Assembly (NCBI GenBank): GCA_008933495.1
Contig: WBUW01000046.1
Location: 1-11,871 of the forward strand
From: Pseudorhodoplanes sp.
GTDB taxonomy: Bacteria; Pseudomonadota; Alphaproteobacteria; Rhizobiales; Xanthobacteraceae
Direction: 5' to 3'
DNA: 11,871 nucleotides
The notes under the pieces were generated by a model that did no database searches, was not told the origin of the DNA, and worked only from the letters and a program-made list of their open reading frames with translations. Of the stretch, positions 5,027 to 11,227 are shown piece by piece. The translations under genes were made by a program, and so were the position numbers. How positions within the stretch are numbered: the stretch's first letter is position 1; each line of letters opens with the position of its first letter.

Positions 5027-6634
5027 GTGGCGCATATCGAATCCAACATTGACCCGGGCGCCCGGGACATGCAGACGAACGCCGCCCAGTGGCGCGCCTT
5101 GCGCGAGGAGCTGATCGCCCGGCGCGCCGAGGCCGCGCTCGGTGGCAATCTGCGCTCGCGCGAGCGCCACACCGCGCGCGGAAAATTGCTGCCGCGCGAC
5201 CGGGTCATGCGGCTGATCGACCCCGGCTCGCCGTTTCTCGAACTCTCGCCGCTCGCCGCTTTCGGCTTGTATGACGACGCCATTCATGCCGGCGGCGTGA
5301 TTACCGGCATCGGCCGGATCGAGGGACGCGAGTGCGTCATCGTCGCCAACGATTCCACGATCAAGGGCGGCACCTATTATCCGATGACGGTGAAGAAGCA
5401 TGTGCGCGCGCAGGAGATCGCGCGCGAGAACCGCCTGCCGTGCGTCTATCTGGTCGATTCCGGCGGCGCCAACCTGCCGCAATGGCCGGAAGTGTTCCCC
5501 GACCGCGACCATTTCGGCCGCATTTTCTATAACCAGGCGATACTGTCGGCGCAGGGCATTCCGCAGATTGCGGTCGTGATGGGTTCCTGCACCGCGGGCG
5601 GCGCCTACGTTCCGGCTATGGCGGACGAAACCGTCATCGTGCGCAAGCAGGGCACGATCTTTCTCGGCGGACCGCCGCTCGTGAAGGCGGCGACCGGCGA
5701 AGTGGTTTCGGCCGAGGATCTCGGCGGCGCCGACATCCATGCGCGCCGCTCCGGCGTCGCCGACCATTATGCCGGCGATGACAATCATGCGCTCGCGATC
5801 GCGCGCCGGATCATCTGCAATCTCAACGCAAAAAAGACGATCGACATTCCGCTCCGGGAGACGCGCGCGCCGCGCTACGACGCGGCCGAGCTTGAAGCCT
5901 TCGTGCCGGTCGACCTCAAGAAGCAATACGATGTGCGCGAAGTCATCGCGCGGCTGGTCGACGATTCGGAATTCGACGAATTCAAGAAGCTCTACGGCAC
6001 GACGATCGTGACCGGCCTCGCCCATCTCCATGGCATTCCGGTCGGCATCGTCGCCAATCAGGGCATTCTCTATTCGGAAAGCGCGCTGAAGGCGGCGCAT
6101 TTCGTCGAGTTGTGCTGCCAGCGCCGCATTCCGCTCCTGTTCGTGCAGAACATTGTCGGCTTCATGGTCGGCCGCGAATACGAGGCGGGCGGCATCGCCA
6201 AGAACGGCGCCAAGCTCGTCACCGCCGTTGCCTGCGCAGCGGTGCCGAAAATCACGCTCGTGATCGGCGGTTCCTACGGCGCGGGCAATTACGGCATGTG
6301 CGGGCGCGCCTATTCGCCGCGTTTTTTGTTCACCTGGCCGATCGGGCGGGTGCAGCTCATGGGTTCGGACCAGGCCGCCAATGTGCTCGCGACTGTCAAG
6401 CGCGACAATATCGAGGCGGCGGGAGGCAAATGGAGCGAGGTGGAGGAGGAGGAATTCAAGGCGCCGATCCGCGACCAGTTCGAGCGCGAGGGCGATCCAT
6501 ACTTTGCGACCGCCCGGCTGTGGGACGACGGCATCATCCTGCCGAGCGAGACACGGCGCGTACTGGCGCTGGCGTTCGCCGCGACCCTGAACGCGCCGGT
6601 CCCGGAGACGAAGTTCGGCGTGTTTCGGATGTGA
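5027..6634 (+). CDS. mccB: Methylcrotonyl-CoA carboxylase, carboxyltransferase (beta) subunit
   Basis: A 535-aa carboxyltransferase, the usual length of bacterial MccB/LiuB. It transfers CO2 from carboxybiotin to 3-methylcrotonyl-CoA in leucine breakdown, together with a biotin-bearing alpha subunit. The N-terminal crotonase-like domain holds HTARGKLLPRDRV (48-60), SGGANLPQWPEVFPDRDHFGRIFYNQA (145-171) and the first oxyanion-hole region GSCTAGGAY (186-194). The C-terminal domain holds NIVGFMVGREYEAGGIAKNGAK and the second oxyanion-hole region GGSYGAGNYGMCGRAY (414-429). GTG 5027 is chosen for the GGGAGGA ribosome binding site 7-8 nt upstream and because HIESNID fits the family start; there is no ATG in the proper place. 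The alpha subunit, acyl-CoA dehydrogenase and HMG-CoA lyase genes are absent from the window. Geranyl-CoA carboxylase (AtuC-like) is the main alternative. Confidence 0.9.
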   Translation: MAHIESNIDPGARDMQTNAAQWRALREELIARRAEAALGGNLRSRERHTARGKLLPRDRVMRLIDPGSPFLELSPLAAFGLYDDAIHAGGVITGIGRIEGRECVIVANDSTIKGGTYYPMTVKKHVRAQEIARENRLPCVYLVDSGGANLPQWPEVFPDRDHFGRIFYNQAILSAQGIPQIAVVMGSCTAGGAYVPAMADETVIVRKQGTIFLGGPPLVKAATGEVVSAEDLGGADIHARRSGVADHYAGDDNHALAIARRIICNLNAKKTIDIPLRETRAPRYDAAELEAFVPVDLKKQYDVREVIARLVDDSEFDEFKKLYGTTIVTGLAHLHGIPVGIVANQGILYSESALKAAHFVELCCQRRIPLLFVQNIVGFMVGREYEAGGIAKNGAKLVTAVACAAVPKITLVIGGSYGAGNYGMCGRAYSPRFLFTWPIGRVQLMGSDQAANVLATVKRDNIEAAGGKWSEVEEEEFKAPIRDQFEREGDPYFATARLWDDGIILPSETRRVLALAFAATLNAPVPETKFGVFRM

Positions 6635-6670
6635 GGATATTGCCGTCGTTTGTTCTTGCGGGCGAAACCA

Positions 6671-6698
6671 TTGTTCGGCCCGAATGTTGTTTTCATTT
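6671..6698 (+). terminator. Weak terminator-like hairpin after mccB
   Basis: A short stem (TTCGG 6674-6678 with CCGAA 6680-6684, loop too small unless the inner pair opens) is followed by TGTTGTTTTCATTT. The T-rich tail is suggestive but the stem is poor, so read-through into the 77-aa gene is quite possible. Confidence 0.25.
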
Positions 6699-6734
6699 AA
6701 CTCGGGGCGGGGGCTTCAGGCAAGGGAGAGCACC

Positions 6735-6968
6735 ATGTTCCGTGTCTATAGCGGCCCGCAAGGGTCACGGCTCGGCCCGCTCGACAAGCGCCGGCATCTG
6801 TTCAAGTCGTTTGCGACGCTCGACGAGGCGATCGGCTGGGCGCACCGGGTCAGCCGCGACGGCCGCAGCGCGCTGTTGATCGAAGGCGACGACGGCACGC
6901 AGCTGGACAAGCGGGATCTGGCCAAGGCGCTCAGGCATCGCTCCGGCGAGCACGCGGCGCGGATATAG
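6735..6968 (+). CDS. Conserved small hypothetical protein (77 aa)
   Basis: A 77-aa soluble protein with a good ribosome binding site (AGGGAGAG, about 5-7 nt before ATG 6735). It begins MFRVYSGPQGS, has the helix-like stretch FATLDEAIGWAHRVSRDGR (about 28-46), then a short strand SALLIEGDDGTQLDKRDLAKAL. The alternation of strand, helix, strand suggests a compact alpha/beta domain, somewhat like the small DUF2188-type proteins, but I cannot assign a family firmly. I recall similar proteins from Bradyrhizobium relatives. It lies 100 nt after mccB on the same strand and may be co-transcribed. Its TAG stop is the first base of the hairpin that separates it from the convergent gene. Confidence 0.75.
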   Translation: MFRVYSGPQGSRLGPLDKRRHLFKSFATLDEAIGWAHRVSRDGRSALLIEGDDGTQLDKRDLAKALRHRSGEHAARI

Positions 6969-6990
6969 CGCGTTGCCATCGCCAACGCGC
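6968..6990. terminator. Hairpin between convergent genes
   Basis: GCGCGTTG (6968-6975) pairs perfectly with CAACGCGC (6983-6990) around a 7-nt loop. It fills exactly the space between the TAG stop of the plus-strand 77-aa gene (6966-6968) and the TAG stop of the minus-strand gene (6993-6991). No T-run follows, so any termination role is inferred. Confidence 0.45.
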
Positions 6991-7536
6991 CTATTCCGGT
7001 TTGACGACGACCGCCGCCGCCGCGATCCGGCGATAGAGCTGGACCCGGCGGCGGAGCGGCCACCAGTCATAGAGATAGATTTCGATCGGCCGCCAGTTGG
7101 CCACCCAGCCGACGATGATGAAGCTCTCCTCAATGATGCGCACCATCGTCGGATTGGGGGCGAGCGGGGCAACAAGCTGGCTTGCGGTGAGGCAGAGCAC
7201 AAGCGCGAGAATGCCGATGGCGAGCGCGCTGCGGCCGATGCGGAAGAGTTCGCGCAGGTCGCGCTCGATCATGCGGGCACGGTAGTCGAAATAGCGGGAA
7301 AAGACCTCGCCGAGGCGGGCGGTTTCGGGCATCGCCGCCGTCTCCGGCGGCAGATAGATGGCGATGCGGAGCGCGGCATTGCGCGGCAATTCGCGCGCCC
7401 AGCCGACGATGAATTCCTCGGCATCGCTGTCGAGGTCCTTTTCGAGAAACGGGGAGGGGTCGAGCGAATTGAATAGCTGCGCGACGGCGCGCACGCGGAT
7501 GGCAATTTCGCTGACCTCGCTTGGCGCAGTTTGCAT
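6991..7536 (-). CDS. Conserved hypothetical two-TM membrane protein
   Basis: A 181-aa protein. A soluble N-terminal half (residues 1-100) contains RVRAVAQLFNSLDPSPFLEKDLDSDAEEFIVGWARELP, which is strongly patterned and which I recall as conserved in Rhizobiales hypothetical proteins. Two hydrophobic helices follow at about 103-122 and 132-149, then an aromatic and Arg-rich tail (PIEIYLYDWWPLRRRVQLYRRI). No enzymatic motif is visible and I do not know its function. The ATG at 7536 has only a weak ribosome binding site, but no better in-frame start exists and the conserved block begins about residue 13. It is divergent from the CapA-family gene with a 148-nt shared region, in which I see only small palindromes (TCGAG/CTCGA at 7546-7562 and GATCG/CGATC at 7598-7613). 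Confidence 0.8.
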   Translation of the reverse strand: MQTAPSEVSEIAIRVRAVAQLFNSLDPSPFLEKDLDSDAEEFIVGWARELPRNAALRIAIYLPPETAAMPETARLGEVFSRYFDYRARMIERDLRELFRIGRSALAIGILALVLCLTASQLVAPLAPNPTMVRIIEESFIIVGWVANWRPIEIYLYDWWPLRRRVQLYRRIAAAAVVVKPE

Positions 7537-7684
7537 GCCGGCTGTTCGAGACTAGGACTCGAGGGGTGTTGGATGGACGCCTGTATCCGCGAATATTGAT
7601 CGTTCTTGCGATCCGATTCAAATCTGACCGAGGGACCGGAATGCCGCTGGATCAGAATCGCGTCACGGGTTAGGCGAGCACGCG

Positions 7685-8935
7685 ATGCGACCGTCCAGAC
7701 TGCTTTGGCTCGCCCTGACGCTGCCGCTTGGCGGTGCGCCGGCGCTTGCACAGGCCCCGCGCGCGGCCGGGGACCTGACGATCGTGCTTGCCGGCGATGC
7801 CGGCTTCGGTTCCGATCCGCGCGGGTCGGCCAAGGCCGGGGTCTTCTACGCCTATCCGGACCCGACCGCGCCGATCGCCAGGGAGATCGACGGCGACCTG
7901 AATCTCGTCAATGTCGAGACGGTCGTGAGCGACCGCAGCGATCTGGCCGCCGACGGCAAGGGGCAGACGCGGCCGTTCAATTTCCGGATGCACCCGGCCG
8001 GTCTGCGCCATCTCGTGTCGCGCGGGTTCAATCTTTTGTCGCTCGCGAACAACCATTCCATGGATTTCGGGACGCCCGGCCTCAAGGAAACACTCAGGCA
8101 CGTGGACGCGCTGCGCGGCAAGGGCGTGCTGGCGGCCGCCGGCATCGGCATGACCCGCGACGAGGCGGCGCAGCCCGCGCTTGTCGAGATCAAGGGCGCA
8201 AAGATCGCCTTCGGCGCCATCGGCATCGTCACCAACAATCTTGAGCGCCATCGCGCGGGCGCAAGCCAGCCGGGCCAGATCGCCTATCGTTTTGACGAGG
8301 ACTTCAGGGAAGTCCTGCGCCGCCTGCGCGAGGCGCCGGCGGCATTCCGCATCCTGTCGATCCATTATGGCTATGAAGGCAAGGTGCGCGCCGATTCCCT
8401 GCAACTGGCGCAATGGCGCGGCGAAGCGGCCCAGCGCACCGGCATCGACCTGATCGTCGGGCATCATGCCCATGTCACGCGCGGCGTCGAGATGGCTGGC
8501 AAGTCGCTGATCTTCTACGGCCTCGGCAATTTCCTGCACCACGGCACCGCCGACATGACCGCCAACCCAGTCTGCAAGGATTACGGACTGATGGCGCGCG
8601 TGCACCTGAAAAGGGAAGCCAGCGGCGCGCTCGCAATCCGCGCGGTCGAGGTGCTGCCTCTGACCGATACGCATACGCGCGTGCGCCGCCTGCCCGCAGA
8701 TCAGGCGGCGCTGCGGGTGCATGTACTAAACCACCTGGCGTCGACACTGGACGACAAAGCCGGGACCGCCCGCGGGCTGCGGTTTACGCCGCAGAAGGAC
8801 GGCAGCGGACTTTATTGCGTGCCCGGCGCCGCAAGCGATGGCGGGAGGATCGGCCGCTTGTGCAAGGGCTTTACCGAGCCGCCGCCCATTCCCGAACCGC
8901 GACGCAAGGACATCGAAATCGCCTGTGCGCAATAA
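7685..8935 (+). CDS. CapA family (poly-gamma-glutamate synthesis type) metallophosphatase
   Basis: A 416-aa exported protein. A signal peptide covers about residues 1-22 (LLWLALTLPLGGAPALAQA). The PGA_cap calcineurin-like fold spans about 31-300 with the metal-ligand motifs in order: GDAGFG with Asp38, NVE at 76-78, LANNHSMDFG at 120-129, HYG at 227-229, GHHAHV at 259-264 and YGLGNF at 278-283. The C-terminal 100 residues carry two or three Cys (CVPG, LCKGF, IACAQ) that may form disulfides. In Bacillus, CapA/PgsA acts with CapB and CapC in polyglutamate capsule assembly, but no such partners are here, and most lone homologues have unknown substrates. A periplasmic phosphoesterase is the safest call. 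The gene converges on the MBL-fold gene, 8 nt apart. Confidence 0.88.
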   Translation: MRPSRLLWLALTLPLGGAPALAQAPRAAGDLTIVLAGDAGFGSDPRGSAKAGVFYAYPDPTAPIAREIDGDLNLVNVETVVSDRSDLAADGKGQTRPFNFRMHPAGLRHLVSRGFNLLSLANNHSMDFGTPGLKETLRHVDALRGKGVLAAAGIGMTRDEAAQPALVEIKGAKIAFGAIGIVTNNLERHRAGASQPGQIAYRFDEDFREVLRRLREAPAAFRILSIHYGYEGKVRADSLQLAQWRGEAAQRTGIDLIVGHHAHVTRGVEMAGKSLIFYGLGNFLHHGTADMTANPVCKDYGLMARVHLKREASGALAIRAVEVLPLTDTHTRVRRLPADQAALRVHVLNHLASTLDDKAGTARGLRFTPQKDGSGLYCVPGAASDGGRIGRLCKGFTEPPPIPEPRRKDIEIACAQ

Positions 8936-8943
8936 TAACCGGC

Positions 8944-9675
8944 TCAGAAGTCGATAATCATCCCGTCCTGCGCGGTCTCAAGGGCCACGTCGCGTGCGTG
9001 CGCCAGCATGTCGTCACTCATGTGGGTGAGCACGGTTCGCCGGGCACCGAGGAGCGGGAGCTTCTCGCGCAAGACATGCAGAGACATGTGCGCGCGCAAG
9101 TCTTTTTCATAAACGTAGCACTCGCAGATGAACAGATCGGCTCCGCGGGCGGCACCGATCAGCGTCTCGGTCCAGGCAGTGTCGCCTGAATAGCAGAAGA
9201 CCTTGTTTTCGGCCTCGATCCGGTAGGCGAGACAGGGGCCCGCCTTTTCGTCGTGCCGGACCGGGAAAGGGATCACCTGCAGGCCGGCCACGGCGTTCGC
9301 TCGCCCGATCTCGACTTCGATCAAGGTGAGCGGAAAGGGCAGGCTGCGTTCGCCGGGAAATGTCGTCGCAAAAAGCCGCTCATACCAGCCCTGCAAGCCG
9401 GGCGGGCCGGCCAGCACGAGCGGTCTCTGGCGCTTGGTCACGAGCTGGGCGTCGAGGATGAAAAACGGAATCCCGCCAAAGTGATCGGCATGAAAATGCG
9501 TGACAATGATCGCGTCGATCGCATTGCGGTCGATGCCGATCCGCTTCATCGCGACGAGCGAGGACGCGCCGCAGTCGATCAGCACATTTGCATGCGCGCC
9601 GGTCAGGTGCAGGCAGGTATTGAAGCGGCCGCCGGAGCCGAAGGCGTCGCCGCAGCCGACGAATTGCAGTCGCAT
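8944..9675 (-). CDS. MBL-fold metallo-hydrolase (RNase Z-like group)
   Basis: A 243-aa cytoplasmic metallo-beta-lactamase-fold protein. It shows MRLQFVGCGDAFGSGGRFNTC at the start, the metal-binding HFHADH at residues 60-65 with HFGG directly after, a His in PVRHDEKAGP, the bridging Asp in YSGDTAWTETL, and the last His in VLTHMSDDMLAHA. This set is typical of the RNase Z/PhnP-like group, which cleave phosphodiesters, but the exosite arm of true tRNase Z is not evident, so the substrate is open. Only a weak ribosome binding site (GGGA, about 9 nt) precedes ATG 9675. The frame begins exactly at the conserved first strand, which supports this start. It is divergent from the GlsB-like gene. Confidence 0.9.
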   Translation of the reverse strand: MRLQFVGCGDAFGSGGRFNTCLHLTGAHANVLIDCGASSLVAMKRIGIDRNAIDAIIVTHFHADHFGGIPFFILDAQLVTKRQRPLVLAGPPGLQGWYERLFATTFPGERSLPFPLTLIEVEIGRANAVAGLQVIPFPVRHDEKAGPCLAYRIEAENKVFCYSGDTAWTETLIGAARGADLFICECYVYEKDLRAHMSLHVLREKLPLLGARRTVLTHMSDDMLAHARDVALETAQDGMIIDF

Positions 9676-9714
9676 CGTGCTATCCCGTCATCGCGCCGAC
9701 GTGCATCAGCTTCA

Positions 9715-9762
9715 TTGTGCAACGGAGGGCCGGCGGGCTACAATTTGTTTTTGTGCGCACAA
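9715..9762 (+). promoter_or_regulatory. Candidate promoter and operator of the GlsB-like gene
   Basis: TTGTGC (9715-9720), an 18-nt spacer and TACAAT (9739-9744) form a reasonable housekeeping-type promoter. Directly behind it, about where transcription would start, is a perfect 12-bp palindrome TTGTGCGCACAA (9751-9762). The half-site TTGTGC also occurs inside the -35 region, so a repressor binding both is conceivable. Confidence 0.4.
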
Positions 9763-9791
9763 GACGCGGGATTAGCGAAGGAGAAGGGCGA

Positions 9792-10067
9792 ATGGGCGAC
9801 ATGCAGGGCATTCTCGGCAATCCGGGTGTCGGTCTGATTTCGATGCTGGTCATCGGAGCCATTGCCGGCTGGATCGCGGAGAAAATTACCGAGTCCGATC
9901 ACGGCATCTTCACCAATATTCTGGTCGGCATTGCCGGCGCATTCGTCGGCGGCAAGCTCGCCGATGTGCTTCAGATTGCGGTGTTCGGATTTTTCCGCAC
10001 GCTGATCGCTGCCACGATCGGTGCGATCATCATCCTGTTCCTGTGGCGCCGGTTTCGCCAGTCCTGA
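9792..10067 (+). CDS. GlsB/YeaQ/YmgE family stress-response membrane protein
   Basis: A 91-aa inner-membrane protein of the transglycosylase-associated family. Three hydrophobic segments lie at about 13-29, 42-61 and 66-85, and the family motifs IGAIAGWIAEKI and LVGIAGAFVGGKLAD are clear. The C-terminus ends in a basic cap (WRRFRQS). Family members are small, often stress-induced proteins of unknown mechanism. ATG 9792 has the purine-rich AAGGAGAAGGGCGA in front; an upstream in-frame ATG at 9717 lies before the promoter elements and encodes non-family sequence. No EcfG motif is present here; the visible promoter is housekeeping-like. Confidence 0.9.
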   Translation: MGDMQGILGNPGVGLISMLVIGAIAGWIAEKITESDHGIFTNILVGIAGAFVGGKLADVLQIAVFGFFRTLIAATIGAIIILFLWRRFRQS

Positions 10068-10130
10068 GTCCTCTGGAGTGATTTTCGTCGTCAATGCGTT
10101 CCGTCCTTCGCTGAAGGCGAGGAGGGGACG

Positions 10131-10347
10131 ATGCGCAAATTGCTGATGACGGGCGTGGCAGTGGCGACGCTGCCGGTGATGTCGCGGCCTGCCGCCGCGT
10201 GGAAAGCGGCCGCCCGCACGGTCACCGGGGCTGCGGTCGGCCGGGACCGTTGGTGCGAGTGCGGGCGGAACCAGGAGCGCCGGCGCCGAAGACGGCGTGC
10301 GATTAACGAGCAACGTTGGCCCGCGATGCGCGCGCGCAAATGCCTGA
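10131..10347 (+). pseudogene. Probable frameshifted small secreted Gly/Ala-rich protein
   Basis: A strong ribosome binding site (GAGGAGGGG) precedes ATG 10131, and the first 23 residues form a good signal peptide (MRKLLMTGVAVATLPVMSRPAAA). After TVTGAAVG the frame turns into implausible Arg/Cys-rich sequence (RDRWCECGRNQERRRRRRR). Skipping one base near 10241 restores GTVGASAGGTRSAGAEDG, in keeping with the Gly/Ala/Thr-rich secreted proteins common in Rhizobiales, and this frame stops at 10345-10347. If no base is skipped, the frame stays open to 10475. Either a one-base insertion has broken the gene, or the sequence has an error there. The function of the intact form is unknown. Confidence 0.4.
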
Positions 10348-10667
10348 TCAGCGCCGCCGGAAAACCACCGTTTGCGAGGAAATCCGCCGCTGAACCGCAC
10401 CGCTCGCGGTATGAACAGGCTCCCGGCAAAGCCCCGCGGCTGTTATTTAAGCCGGCGCGAATAAACTTAAAGTGAGATCGCGAAAAGGATAAATAAGATA
10501 TTGACAATAAAATGATATATTCATTAAAGTTATATGCTAATTTTGAATGAGTCCTGCTTTTTCCCCCACCTTTCGGCCGGCGGTGCTATAAATAACATTA
10601 AATAATTGTTCAGCCGGGACGGCCGGCGCTGCGGCGCGGCGAACCCGATGCGTCAGTGGAGAGTGTT
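10348..10667. other. Intergenic region with a very AT-rich island
   Basis: Nothing coding is convincing here. GC content is only 10 of 60 bases across 10491-10550, in a window that is otherwise strongly GC-rich. The island contains an exact TTGACA (10501-10506) with a weak TTAAAG 17 nt later. A second AT patch (10587-10609) lies between two near-identical 13-mers (10574-10586 and 10620-10632, one mismatch). The region probably holds the promoter of the 66-aa gene, with a long leader, or a binding site for an AT-preferring silencer such as MucR/Ros. Confidence 0.5.
10501..10529 (+). promoter_or_regulatory. Possible housekeeping promoter in the AT-rich island
   Basis: A consensus -35 TTGACA (10501-10506) and, 17 nt on, TTAAAG (10524-10529), a weak -10. 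The -35 hexamer is also inside a small palindrome, TATTGACAATA (10499-10509). AT-rich DNA gives such matches by chance, so confidence is low. Confidence 0.3.
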
Positions 10668-10868
10668 GTGTTGAAATCTCACAAGTACGCCGTGGGCCAG
10701 ACCGTGAAGTTCATCGCTGGCCCGATCACGCGGGTGAGCGGCACCGGGACCTTCAAGGTCGTCAAGCTTCTGCCGCCGGACGGCGACGAGCACCAATACC
10801 GCATCAAGAGCACCGGCGAGGCGTTCGAACGCGTGGCGAAGGAAAGCCAGCTCGATCGCGACCGGTGA
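10668..10868 (+). CDS. Conserved small hypothetical protein (66 aa), SH3-barrel-like
   Basis: A small basic protein. From the start it reads VLKSHKYAVGQTVKFIAGP, then GTGTFKVVKLLPPDGDEHQYRIKSTGEAFERVAKESQL. Short strands separated by turns and a high content of Lys/Val/Gly suggest a small beta-barrel, and I recall similar proteins (HKYxVGQ...YRIKS...ERV) in Bradyrhizobium relatives. GGAG at 10658-10661 sits 6 nt before GTG 10668 and 9 nt before TTG 10671, so either may be the start; a GTG at 10656 overlaps that site and is unlikely. No function is known. It converges on the 72-aa gene with 9 nt between the frames. Confidence 0.75.
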   Translation: MLKSHKYAVGQTVKFIAGPITRVSGTGTFKVVKLLPPDGDEHQYRIKSTGEAFERVAKESQLDRDR

Positions 10869-10881
10869 GCGGTCCGCTCAC
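10865..10881. terminator. Perfect inverted repeat spanning two convergent stop codons
   Basis: GTGAGCGG (10865-10872) and CCGCTCAC (10874-10881) flank a single T. The repeat includes the TGA stop of the 66-aa gene (10866-10868) and the TGA stop of the minus-strand 72-aa gene (10880-10878). In RNA the inner pairs must open to form a loop. No T-run is present, so a role in ending both transcripts is inferred. Confidence 0.4.
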
Positions 10882-11096
10882 GAGCGCGAAATACGCGCGC
10901 GCAATTCGGACCACCCCTGTTGCGCCCGCTGCATAAAGGTACCCCAGTTGGTCTGAACCACGTCCCAATTGACCATCGGACGGTTTTCCGCCGCCGCCGG
11001 TCCGGACGCGACTGATGATGTTCGCATGGAGTCCGAATAATAGGCGAGGCCGACGGTCAAGGCGGCGCCCAAAATCATGCCGATCAGAATTCGCAT
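10878..11096 (-). CDS. EcfG-controlled small membrane-anchored protein (72 aa)
   Basis: A 72-aa protein with one N-terminal membrane helix (about residues 3-20, ILIGMILGAALTVGLAYY) and a soluble tail with the distinctive MVNWDVVQTNWGTFMQRAQQGWSELRARI (41-69), a predicted amphipathic helix. I recall close relatives in Bradyrhizobium and its neighbours, all without known function. ATG 11096 has a strong GGAGG 5-6 nt upstream. An exact EcfG promoter (11151-11127) ends 30 nt before the start codon, which gives a short leader and strongly suggests general-stress control. It is probably monocistronic, because the next minus-strand gene is far away. Confidence 0.82.
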   Translation of the reverse strand: MRILIGMILGAALTVGLAYYSDSMRTSSVASGPAAAENRPMVNWDVVQTNWGTFMQRAQQGWSELRARISRS

Positions 11097-11126
11097 GTCA
11101 TCCTCCAGCGATAAGCTCGGAACCGA

Positions 11127-11151
11127 AACGCCGCAGCGCTCGCCTTGTTCC
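11127..11151 (-). promoter_or_regulatory. EcfG (general stress sigma) promoter of the 72-aa membrane protein gene
   Basis: Minus-strand GGAAC (11151-11147), a 16-nt spacer and CGTT (11130-11127), then about 30 nt to ATG 11096 with its GGAGG ribosome binding site. Exact consensus and ideal placement. Confidence 0.78.
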
Positions 11152-11227
11152 CGGCAATTGCGGCGCTGTTGTGATGGGCTCGCGAGGGTGATTTGATCCG
11201 ATCAGGCGCTGTTTCAGGAGAAAAACG

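Noticed and set aside
4253..6100. A 615-codon open frame on the minus strand through mccB
   Set aside because: Only its last 182 codons are the DUF1236 gene. The rest is antisense to the clearly conserved mccB and has composition typical of a high-GC shadow frame.
7670..8722. A 350-codon open frame antisense to the CapA-family gene
   Set aside because: The sense strand carries all CapA motifs; the antisense product is Arg/His/Gln-rich without domain features.
11119..11144. Plus-strand GGAAC upstream of the GYD gene as an EcfG promoter
   Set aside because: The -10 would be TCGC or CGCC; the match that fits is on the other strand at 11151-11127.
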